A stretch of DNA of 64,000 bases from Megachile rotundata (lineage: Eukaryota > Arthropoda > Insecta > Hymenoptera > Megachilidae): the NCBI RefSeq assembly GCF_050947335.1, contig NC_134993.1:5332001-5396000 (forward strand), given 5' to 3'. Both the position numbers and the translations under genes were made by a program. Shown here piece after piece: positions 48,648 through 61,900 of this stretch (position 1 is its first letter; each line of letters starts with the position of its first letter). The notes below the pieces were generated by a model. That model made no database searches and had not been told where the DNA came from. It worked only from the letters and a program-made list of their open reading frames with translations.

Positions 48648-50657
48648 ATGACGATCACACAATCACCATCACACAATCACGACCACTCAATCACGATCAC
48701 ACAATCACGATCACACATTCACGATCACACAATCACGTTCACACAATCACAAACACAGAGTTGCGATCACACGATCACGATCACACAATCACGATCACAC
48801 GATCACTATCACACGATCACGATCACACAATCACAATCACACAATCAAGGCCACACAATGACGATCACACAATCACCATCACACAATCTCGACCACACAA
48901 TCACGATCACACAATCACGATCACACAATCACGTTCACACAATCACAAGCACACAGTCGCGATCACTCGATCACGATCACACAATCACGATCACACAGTC
49001 ACGATCACACAATCACAATCGCACAATCACAATCACACAATCACGATCACACAATCACGATCAATCAATCACAATCACACAATCACAATCACACAATCAC
49101 GACCACACAGTCACGATCACACAATCACAATCATACAATCACAATCACACAATCACAATAACACAATCGGACAATCACACAGTCACACAATCACGATCAC
49201 ACAATCACAATAACACAATCAGACAATCACACAGTCACACAATCACGATCACACAATCACGATCACACAATCACAATCACACAATCACAATCACACAATC
49301 AAAACCACACAATCACAATCACACAATCAAGGTCACACAATGACGATCACACAATCACCATCACACAATCACGATCACACAATCACAATCACACAATCAC
49401 GATCACACAATCACGATCACTCAATCACAATCACACAATCACGTTCACACAATCACAAACACACAGTCGCGATCACACCATCACGATCACACAATCACGA
49501 TCACACAATCACGTTCACACAATCACAAACACAGAGTTGCGATCACACGATCACGATCACACAATCACGATCACACAGTCACGATCACACAATCACGATC
49601 ACACAGTCACGATCACACAATCAGAGTCACACAATCACAATCACACAACCACAATCACACAATCACACAGTCACAATCCCACAATCACGATCACACAATC
49701 ACGACCACACAGTCACGATCACACAATCACAATCATACAATCACAATCACACAATCACAATAACACAATCAGACAATCACACAGTCACACAATCACGATC
49801 ACACAATCACGATCACACAATCACGATCACACAATCACGATCACACAATCACAATCAAACAATCACAATCACACAATCACGATCACACAATCACGATCAC
49901 TCAATCACAATCACACAATCACGTTCACACAATCACAAACACACAGTCGCGATCACACCATCACGATCACACAATCACGATCACACAGTCACGATCACAC
50001 AATTACGATCACACAGTCACGATCACACAATCAGAGTCACACAATCACAATCACACAACCACAATCACACAATCACACAGTCACAATCCCACAATCACGA
50101 TCACACAATCACGACCACACAGTCACGATCACACAATCACAATCATACAATCACAATCACACAATCACAATAACACAATCAGACAATCACACAGTCACAC
50201 AATCACGATCACACAATCACGATCACACAATCACGATCACACAATCACGATCACACAATCACGATCACACAATCACGATCACACAATCACGATCACACAA
50301 TCACAATCAAACAATCACAATCACACAATCACGATCACACAATCACGATCACTCAATCACAATCACACAATCACGTTCACACAATCACAAACACACAGTC
50401 GCGATCACACCATCACGATCACACAATCACGATCACACAGTCACGATCACACAATTACGATCACACAGTCACGATCACACAATCAGAGACACACAATCAC
50501 AATCACACAACCACAATCACACAATCACACAGTCACAATACCACAATCACGATCACACAATCACGACCACACAGTCACGATCACACAGTCACGATCACAT
50601 AATCACAATCACACAATCACAATCACACAATCACAATAACACAATCAAGGTCGCACA
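48648..50657 (+). repeat. U unit 11 (2010 bp), U* subtype preceding V
   Basis: Third copy of the U run. It carries the U* markers AGAGAC near 50485 and CACATAATC near 50597 and is followed directly by V4. Confidence 0.9.
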
Positions 50658-51471
50658 ATGACGATCACACAATCACCATCACACAATCACGACCACTCAA
50701 TCACGATCACACAATCACGATCACACATTCACGATCACACAATCACGTTCACACAATCACAAACACAGAGTTGCGATCACACGATCACGATCACACAATC
50801 ACGACCACACGATCACGATCACACGATCACGATCACACAATCACAATCACACAATCAAGGCCACACAATGACGATCACACAATCACGATCACACAATCAC
50901 GTTCACACAATCACAAGCACACAGTCGCGATCACTCGATCACGATCACACAATCACGATCACACAGTCACGATCACACAATCACAATCGCACAATCACAA
51001 TCACACAATCACGATCACACAATCACGATCACACAATCACGATCACTCAATCACAATCACACAATCACAATCACACAATCACGACCACACAGTCACGATC
51101 ACACAATCACAATCATACAATCACAATCACACAATCACAATAACACAATCAGACAATCACACAGTCACACAATCACGATCACACAATCACAATAACACAA
51201 TCAGACAATCACACAGTCACACAATCACGATCACACAATCACGATCACACAATCACGATCACACAATCACAATCACACAATCACCATCACACAATCACGA
51301 TCACACAATCACGATCACTCAATCACAATCACACAATCACAAAAACACAGCCGCGATCACACGATCACGATCACACGATCACGATCACACAATCACGATC
51401 ACGCAATCACGATCACACAATCACAATCATACAATCACAATCACACAATCAGAATAACACAATCAGACAAT
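50658..51471 (+). repeat. V unit 4 (814 bp)
   Basis: V copy of the 814 bp form with the CAGCCGCG marker near 51346 and AATCAGAATAAC near 51447. No private change was noticed. Confidence 0.88.
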
Positions 51472-53481
51472 CACACAGTCACACAATCACGATCACACAA
51501 TCACGATCACTCAATCACGATCACACAATCACGATCACACATTCACGATCACACAATCACGTTCACACAATCACAAACACAGAGTTGCGATCACACGATC
51601 ACGATCACACAATCACGATCACACGATCACTATCACACGATCACGATCACACAATCACAATCACACAATCAAGGCCACACAATGACGATCACACAATCAC
51701 CATCACACAATCTCGACCACACAATCACGATCACACAATCACGATCACACAATCACGTTCACACAATCACAAGCACACAGTCGCGATCACTCGATCACGA
51801 TCACACAATCACGATCACACAGTCACGATCACACAATCACAATCGCACAATCACAATCACACAATCACGATCACACAATCACGATCAATCAATCACAATC
51901 ACACAATCACAATCACACAATCACGACCACACAGTCACGATCACACAATCACAATCATACAATCACAATCACACAATCACAATAACACAATCGGACAATC
52001 ACACAGTCACACAATCACGATCACACAATCACAATAACACAATCAGACAATCACACAGTCACACAATCACGATCACACAATCACGATCACACAATCACAA
52101 TCACACAATCACAATCACACAATCAAAACCACACAATCACAATCACACAATCAAGGTCACACAATGACGATCACACAATCACCATCACACAATCACGATC
52201 ACACAATCACAATCACACAATCACGATCACACAATCACGATCACTCAATCACAATCACACAATCACGTTCACACAATCACAAACACACAGTCGCGATCAC
52301 ACCATCACGATCACACAATCACGATCACACAATCACGTTCACACAATCACAAACACAGAGTTGCGATCACACGATCACGATCACACAATCACGATCACAC
52401 AGTCACGATCACACAATCACGATCACACAGTCACGATCACACAATCAGAGTCACACAATCACAATCACACAACCACAATCACACAATCACACAGTCACAA
52501 TCCCACAATCACGATCACACAATCACGACCACACAGTCACGATCACACAATCACAATCATACAATCACAATCACACAATCACAATAACACAATCAGACAA
52601 TCACACAGTCACACAATCACGATCACACAATCACGATCACACAATCACGATCACACAATCACGATCACACAATCACAATCAAACAATCACAATCACACAA
52701 TCACGATCACACAATCACGATCACTCAATCACAATCACACAATCACGTTCACACAATCACAAACACACAGTCGCGATCACACCATCACGATCACACAATC
52801 ACGATCACACAGTCACGATCACACAATTACGATCACACAGTCACGATCACACAATCAGAGTCACACAATCACAATCACACAACCACAATCACACAATCAC
52901 ACAGTCACAATCCCACAATCACGATCACACAATCACGACCACACAGTCACGATCACACAATCACAATCATACAATCACAATCACACAATCACAATAACAC
53001 AATCAGACAATCACACAGTCACACAATCACGATCACACAATCACGATCACACAATCACGATCACACAATCACGATCACACAATCACGATCACACAATCAC
53101 GATCACACAATCACGATCACACAATCACAATCAAACAATCACAATCACACAATCACGATCACACAATCACGATCACTCAATCACAATCACACAATCACGT
53201 TCACACAATCACAAACACACAGTCGCGATCACACCATCACGATCACACAATCACGATCACACAGTCACGATCACACAATTACGATCACACAGTCACGATC
53301 ACACAATCAGAGTCACACAATCACAATCACACAACCACAATCACACAATCACACAGTCACAATACCACAATCACGATCACACAATCACGACCACACAGTC
53401 ACGATCACACAATCACGATCACACAATCACAATCACACAATCACAATCACACAATCACAATAACACAATCAAGGTCGCACA
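51472..53481 (+). repeat. U unit 12 (2010 bp), post-V form
   Basis: Full-length post-V U copy with AATGAC at 51682 and 52164. It is followed by another U and lacks the U* markers. Confidence 0.88.
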
Positions 53482-55491
53482 ATGACGATCACACAATCAC
53501 CATCACACAATCACGACCACTCAATCACGATCACACAATCACGATCACACATTCACGATCACACAATCACGTTCACACAATCACAAACACAGAGTTGCGA
53601 TCACACGATCACGATCACACAATCACGATCACACGATCACTATCACACGATCACGATCACACAATCACAATCACACAATCAAGGCCACACAATGACGATC
53701 ACACAATCACCATCACACAATCTCGACCACACAATCACGATCACACAATCACGATCACACAATCACGTTCACACAATCACAAGCACACAGTCGCGATCAC
53801 TCGATCACGATCACACAATCACGATCACACAGTCACGATCACACAATCACAATCGCACAATCACAATCACACAATCACGATCACACAATCACGATCAATC
53901 AATCACAATCACACAATCACAATCACACAATCACGACCACACAGTCACGATCACACAATCACAATCCTACAATCACAATCACACAATCACAATAACACAA
54001 TCGGACAATCACACAGTCACACAATCACGATCACACAATCACAATAACACAATCAGACAATCACACAGTCACACAATCACGATCACACAATCACGATCAC
54101 ACAATCACAATCACACAATCACAATCACACAATCAAAACCACACAATCACAATCACACAATCAAGGTCACACAATGACGATCACACAATCACCATCACAC
54201 AATCACGATCACACAATCACAATCACACAATCACGATCACACAATCACGATCACTCAATCACAATCACACAATCACGTTCACACAATCACAAACACACAG
54301 TCGCGATCACACCATCACGATCACACAATCACGATCACACAATCACGTTCACACAATCACAAACACAGAGTTGCGATCACACGATCACGATCACACAATC
54401 ACGATCACACAGTCACGATCACACAATCACGATCACACAGTCACGATCACACAATCAGAGTCACACAATCACAATCACACAACCACAATCACACAATCAC
54501 ACAGTCACAATCCCACAATCACGATCACACAATCACGACCACACAGTCACGATCACACAATCACAATCATACAATCACAATCACACAATCACAATAACAC
54601 AATCAGACAATCACACAGTCACACAATCACGATCACACAATCACGATCACACAATCACGATCACACAATCACGATCACACAATCACAATCAAACAATCAC
54701 AATCACACAATCACGATCACACAATCACGATCACTCAATCACAATCACACAATCACGTTCACACAATCACAAACACACAGTCGCGATCACACCATCACGA
54801 TCACACAATCACGATCACACAGTCACGATCACACAATTACGATCACACAGTCACGATCACACAATCAGAGTCACACAATCACAATCACACAACCACAATC
54901 ACACAATCACACAGTCACAATCCCACAATCACGATCACACAATCACGACCACACAGTCACGATCACACAATCACAATCATACAATCACAATCACACAATC
55001 ACAATAACACAATCAGACAATCACACAGTCACACAATCACGATCACACAATCACGATCACACAATCACGATCACACAATCACGATCACACAATCACGATC
55101 ACACAATCACGATCACACAATCACGATCACACAATCACAATCAAACAATCACAATCACACAATCACGATCACACAATCACGATCACTCAATCACAATCAC
55201 ACAATCACGTTCACACAATCACAAACACACAGTCGCGATCACACCATCACGATCACACAATCACGATCACACAGTCACGATCACACAATTACGATCACAC
55301 AGTCACGATCACACAATCAGAGACACACAATCACAATCACACAACCACAATCACACAATCACACAGTCACAATACCACAATCACGATCACACAATCACGA
55401 CCACACAGTCACGATCACACAGTCACGATCACATAATCACAATCACACAATCACAATCACACAATCACAATAACACAATCAAGGTCGCACA
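53482..55491 (+). repeat. U unit 13 (2010 bp), U* subtype preceding V
   Basis: Last full U copy. It carries the U* markers AGAGAC near 55319 and CACATAATC near 55431. Private difference: ACAATCCTAC at 53961-53970 where other copies have ACAATCATAC. Confidence 0.9.
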
Positions 55492-56305
55492 ATGACGATC
55501 ACACAATCACCATCACACAATCACGACCACTCAATCACGATCACACAATCACGATCACACATTCACGATCACACAATCACGTTCACACAATCACAAACAC
55601 AGAGTTGCGATCACACGATCACGATCACACAATCACGACCACACGATCACGATCACACGATCACGATCACACAATCACAATCACACAATCAAGGCCACAC
55701 AATGACGATCACACAATCACGATCACACAATCACGTTCACACAATCACAAGCACACAGTCGCGATCACTCGATCACGATCACACAATCACGATCACACAG
55801 TCACGATCACACAATCACAATCGCACAATCACAATCACACAATCACGATCACACAATCACGATCACACAATCACGATCACTCAATCACAATCACACAATC
55901 ACAATCACACAATCACGACCACACAGTCACGATCACACAATCACAATCATACAATCACAATCACACAATCACAATAACACAATCAGACAATCACACAGTC
56001 ACACAATCACGATCACACAATCACAATAACACAATCAGACAATCACACAGTCACACAATCACGATCACACAATCACGATCACACAATCACGATCACACAA
56101 TCACAATCACACAATCACCATCACACAATCACCATCACACAATCACGATCACTCAATCACAATCACACAATCACAAAAACACAGCCGCGATCACACGATC
56201 ACGATCACACGATCACGATCACACAATCACGATCACGCAATCACGATCACACAATCACAATCATACAATCACAATCACACAATCAGAATAACACAATCAG
56301 ACAAT
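55492..56305 (+). repeat. V unit 5 (814 bp), last in the array
   Basis: Final V copy, with one private change near 56131 (CACCATCAC where other V copies have CACGATCAC). It keeps the ACACAGCCGCGATC marker near 56181 and AATCAGAATAAC near 56282. Similarity to the V/post-V U junction continues to about 56343 and then stops, so the regular array ends here. Confidence 0.85.
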
Positions 56306-56684
56306 CACACAGTCACACAATCACGATCACACAATCACGATCACACAATCACGATCACACAATCACGATCACACAATCACGATCACACAATCGCGATCAC
56401 ACAATCACGATCACACAATCACAATCACACAATCACAATCACACAATCACGATCACACAATCACGATCACTCAATCACAATCACACAATCACAAAAACAC
56501 AGTCGCGATCACACGATCACGATCACACGATCACGATCACACGATCACGATCACACAATCACGATCACACAATCACGATCACACAATCACAATCACACAA
56601 TCACAATCACACAATCACGATCACACAATCACAATCACAATAACACAATCAGACAATCACACAGTCACACAATCACGATCACAC
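56306..56684 (+). repeat. Irregular satellite at the right end of the HOR array
   Basis: These 14-bp units do not match U, V or W beyond the first few tens of bases. TCACACGATCACGA units cluster near 56510-56555, and an AATAACACAATCAGAC module lies near 56638-56655. It leads into the pure 6-bp run. Confidence 0.75.
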
Positions 56685-56769
56685 AATCACAATCACAATC
56701 ACAATCACAATCACAATCACAATCACAATCACAATCACAATCACAATCACAATCACAATCACAATCACA
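56685..56769 (+). repeat. Pure hexanucleotide run (AATCAC)n, about 14 copies
   Basis: The 8-bp module is absent for about 85 bp and only the 6-bp module repeats, giving a perfect AATCAC microsatellite that ends at an extra A near 56770. It is the longest 6-mer-only run I found; elsewhere such runs are two to four copies, for example near 2310-2330. Confidence 0.92.
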
Positions 56770-56876
56770 AAATCACAATCACACAATCGCAATCACACAA
56801 TCACAATCACACAATCAAAATCACACAATCACACAATCACGATCACACAATCACGATCACGCAATCGCGATCTCAC
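56770..56876 (+). repeat. Short 14-bp satellite stretch before the G-rich island
   Basis: Several TCACACAATCACAA-type units with TCGCAATC and TCAAAATC variants and one double 8-bp module near 56826. It separates the hexamer run from the diverged island. Confidence 0.8.
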
Positions 56877-57400
56877 AATGGCGATCACGCAATCACGGTC
56901 ACACAATCACGGCCACACAATCACGGTCATTAAATCACGGTCACATAATCACGCTCACACAATCATGGTCACACAACTGGAACACACAATCACGAACACA
57001 CAATCACGGTCACACAATCACGGTCACACTATAACGGCCACACAATCACGGCCACACAATCACGGTCACACAGTCACTGTTACACAATCACGGTCGCGCA
57101 ATCACGGTCGCGCAATCACGGTCACGCAATCACGGTCACGCAATCACGGTCACACAATCGTGGTCGCGCAATCACGGTCACGCAATCACGGTCACACAAT
57201 CGTCGTCACGCAATCACGGCCACACAATCGTGGTCACGCAATCACGGTCACACAATCGCGATCACACAATCGCGGTCACACAATCATCGTCACACAATCA
57301 TCGTCACACAACACGAACACACAATCACGAACACACAATCACGGTCACACAATCACGGTCACACAGTCACTGTCACACAATCACGGCCACGCAATCACGG
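56877..57400 (+). repeat. Diverged G- and CpG-rich satellite island (TCACACAATCACGG type)
   Basis: Over about 520 bp the dominant 14-mer ends in GG (CACGGTCAC) instead of GA or AA, and many units carry further CpGs (GTCGCGC, TCGTGGTC, TCGTCGTC, CACGCAATC). Units are uneven, with private forms such as TCATTAAATC near 56927, ACATAATCACGCTC near 56943, ACAACTGGAAC near 56974 and ACTATAACGG near 57028. A CAGTCACTGT module occurs twice, near 57070 and 57365. It is the only such tract in the window. It may be an old, unhomogenised remnant or part of a different sub-array caught at the array edge. Confidence 0.88.
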
Positions 57401-57835
57401 TCACACAATCACGACCACACAGTCACGATCACACAATCACAATCACACAATCACAATCACACAATCACAATCACACAATCACAATCACACAATCAAAACC
57501 ACACAATCACAATCACACAATCAAGGTCACACAATGACGATCACACAAACACGATCACTCAATCACAATCACACAATCACGTTCACACAATCACAAACAC
57601 ACAGTCGCGATCACACCATCACGATCACACAATCACGATCACACAGTCACGATCACACAATCAGAGTCACACAATCACAATCACACAACCACAATCACAC
57701 AATCACACAGTCACAATACCACAATCACGATCACACAATCACGACCACACAGTCACGATCACACAATCACGATCACACAATCACAATCACACAATCACAA
57801 TCACACAATCACAATAACACAATCAAGGTCGCACA
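57401..57835 (+). repeat. W tail (partial) with 28 bp deletion
   Basis: From about 57401 the sequence returns to ordinary units, and from the ACAAACACG variant near 57545 it matches the last 300 or so bases of W. It lacks the AATTACG unit and its neighbour, 28 bp in total. The left part of W is missing and the G-rich island lies in its place. Confidence 0.78.
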
Positions 57836-58630
57836 ATGACGATCACACAATCACCATCACACAATCACGACCACTCAATCACGATCACACAATCACGATC
57901 ACACATTCACGATCACACAATCACGTTCACACAATCACCAACACAGAGTTGCGATCACACGATCACGATCACACAATCACGATCACACGATCACGATCAC
58001 ACGATCACGATCACACAATCACAATCACACAATCAAGGCCACACAATGACGATCACACAATCACCATCACACAATCTCGACCACACAATCACGATCACAC
58101 AATCACGATCACACAATCACGTTCACACAATCACAAGCACACAGTCGCGATCACTCGATCACGATCACACAATCACGATCACACAGTCACGATCACACAA
58201 TCACAATCGCACAATCACAATCACACAATCACGATCACACAATCACGATCAATCAATCACAATCACACAATCACAATCACACAATCACGACCACACAGTC
58301 ACGATCACACAATCACAATCATACAATCACAATCACACAATCACAATAACACAATCAGACAATCACACAGTCACACAATCACGATCACACAATCACAATA
58401 ACACAATCAGACAATCACACAGTCACACAATCACGATCACACAATCACGATCACACAATCACAATCACACAATCACAATCACACAATCAAAACCACACAA
58501 TCACAATCACACAATCAAGGTCACACAATGACGATCACACAATCACCATCACACAATCACGATCACACAATCACAATCACACAATCACGATCACACAATC
58601 ACGATCACTCAATCACAATCACACAATCAC
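57836..58630 (+). repeat. Edge U copy (partial, about 795 bp) with ancestral-type variants
   Basis: This matches the first 40% of U, with AATGAC at +0, +210 and +692. At three diagnostic places it differs from every interior U: CACCAACAC near 57937 (interior copies have CACAAACAC), CACGATCACACG near 57986 (CACTATCACACG) and AATCAGAC near 58355 (AATCGGAC). The last two match the common satellite form and the V copies, so they look like the older state. Similarity to U stops near 58630. Confidence 0.82.
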
Positions 58631-58980
58631 AATCACACAATCACGACCACACAGTCACGATCACACAATCACAATAACACAATCAGACAATCACACAGTC
58701 ACACAATCACGATCACACAACCACGATCACACAATCACGATCACACAATCACGATCACACAATCACGATCACGCAATCACGATCACACAATCACAATCAC
58801 ACAGTCGCGATCACACGATCACGATCGCACGATCACGATCCCACAATCACAATCACACAACCACAATCACACAGTCACAATCCCACAATCACGATCACAC
58901 AATCACGATCACACAATCACGTTCACACAATCACAAGCACACAGTCGCGATCACTCGATCACGATCACACAATCACGATC
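58631..58980 (+). repeat. A-type satellite with a 402 bp local duplication (copy 1)
   Basis: 58681 to about 58930 recurs at 59083 to about 59330, offset 402, with the AATCAGAC, AACCACGATC, ACGCAATC, TCGCGATC and TCCC landmarks in order. The second copy has TCAAGATCGC near 59221 where this one has TCACGATCGC. A short GTTCACACAATCACAAGCAC module near 58920 is shared with U and V units. Confidence 0.8.
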
Positions 58981-61900
58981 AGTCAGTCACAATCACACAA
59001 TCACAATCACACAATCACGACCACACAGTCACGATCACACAATCACAATCATACAATCACAATCACACAATCACAATAACACAATCAGACAATCACACAG
59101 TCACACAATCACGATCACACAACCACGATCACACAATCACGATCACACAATCACGATCACACAATCACGATCACGCAATCACGATCACACAATCACAATC
59201 ACACAGTCGCGATCACACGATCAAGATCGCACGATCACGATCCCACAATCACAATCACACAACCACAATCACACAGTCACAATCCCACAATCACGATCAC
59301 ACAATCACGATCACACAATCACAATCACACAATCACAATCACACAATCACAATCACACAATCACAATCACACAATCACAATCCCACAATCACAATCCCAC
59401 AATCACAATCCCACAATCACAATCCCACAATCACACAGTCACAATCAAACAATCACGATCACACAATCACGATCACACAATCACAATCACACAATCACAA
59501 TCACACAATCACAATCACACAATCACAATCACACAATCACACTGTCACAATCCCACAATCACGATCACACAATCACGATCACACAGTCACGATCACACGA
59601 TCACGATCACACAATATCAATCACACAATCACAATCACACAATCACGAGCACACAATCACGATCACACAATCACCATCACACAATCACGATCACACAATC
59701 ACGATCACACTATCACGATCACACAATCACAGTCACACAATCACAATCACACAATCACTATCACAATCACGATCAAACAGTCACGATCACACAATCAGAG
59801 TCACACACTCACAATCACACAACCACAATCACACAATCACACAGTCACAATCCCACAATCACGATCACACAATCACGACCACACAGTCACGGTGACACAA
59901 TCACAATCACACAATCACAATATCACAATCGCAATCACACAATCACAATAACACAATCAGACCATCACACAATCACACAATCACACAATCACGATCACAC
60001 AATCATGATCACACAATCACGATCACACAATCACGATCACACAATCACGATCACACAATCACCATCACACAATCACCATCACACAATCACAATCACACAA
60101 TCAAGGTCGCACAATGACGATCACACAATCACCATCACACAATCACGACCACTCAATCACGATCACACAATCACGATCACACAATCACGATCACACAATC
60201 ACGTTCACACAATCACAAACACAGAGTTGCGATCACACGATCACGATCACACAATCACGATCACACAGTCACGATCACACAATCACGATCGCACAGTCAC
60301 GATCACACAATCAGAGTCACACAATCACAATCACACAACCACAATCACACAATCACACAGTCACAATCCCACAATCACGATCACACAATCACGACCACAC
60401 AGTCACGATCACACAATCACAATCATACAATCACAATCACACAATTACAATAACACAATCAGACAATCACACAGTCACACAATCACGATCACACAATCAC
60501 GATCACACAATCACGATCACACAATCACAATCACACAATCACAATCACACAATCACGATCACACAATCACGATCACTCAATCACATTCACACAATCACAA
60601 AAACACAGTCGCGATCACACGATCACGATCACACGATCACGATCACACGATCACGATCACACGATCACGATCACACAATCACAATCACACAATCAAGGCC
60701 ACACAATGACGATCACACAATCACCATCACACAATCTCGACCACACAATCACGATCACACAATCACGATCACACAATCACGATCACACAATCACGTTCAC
60801 ACAATCACAAGCACACAGTCGCGATCACTCGATCACGATCACACAATCACGATCACACAGTCACGATCACACAATCACAATCGCACAATCACAATCACAC
60901 AATCACGATCACACAATCACGATCACACAATCACAATCACACAATCACAATCACACAATCACGATCACACAATCACGATCACACAATCACAAAAACACAG
61001 CCGCGATCACACGATCACGATCACACGATCACGATCACACAATCACGATCACACAATCACAATCACACAATCACAATCACACAATCACAATCACACAATC
61101 ACAATCACACAATCACAATCACACAATCACAATCACACAATCACAATCACACAATCACAATCACACAATCACAATCACACAATCACAATCCCACAATCAC
61201 AATCACACAACCACAATCACACAGTCACAATCCCACAATCACGATCACACAATCACGATCACACAATCACACTCACACAACCACAATCACACAATCACAC
61301 TGTCACAATCCCACAATCACGATCACACAATCACGATCACACAGTCACGATCACACGATCACGATCACACAATAACAATCACACAATCACAATCACACTC
61401 ACACAACCACAATCACACAATCACACTGTCACAATCCCACAATCACGATCACACAATCACGATCACACAGTCACGATCACACGATCACGATCACACAATA
61501 ACAATCACACAATCACAATCACACAATCGTTATCACACAATCATGATCACACAATCACCATCCCACAATCACCATCACACAATCACCATCACACAATCAC
61601 GATCACACAATCACGATCACACAATCACAATCACGCAATCACAATCACACAATCACAGTCACACAATCACAATCATACAATCACAATCACACAATCACAA
61701 TCACACAATCACAATCCCACAATCACAATCCCACAATCACAATCACACAACCACAATCACACAATCACACAGTCACAATCCCACAATCACGATCACACAA
61801 TCATGATCACACAATCACGAACACACAATCACGATCACACAATCACGATGACACAATCATGATCACACAATCAAGAACACACAATCACGATCACACAATC

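Noticed and set aside
56877..57400. Unique gene or promoter CpG island
   Set aside because: Despite higher CpG content it is still a diverged form of the 14-bp unit, with no unique sequence or clear core promoter motif. It is kept as a repeat feature and a finding.
21738..58530. Regularly spaced frames of 231, 277 and 374 codons that look like a repeated gene cluster
   Set aside because: Their spacing is that of the U and W composite units, and the frame limits are fixed by unit variants. They are repeat echoes, not paralogous genes.
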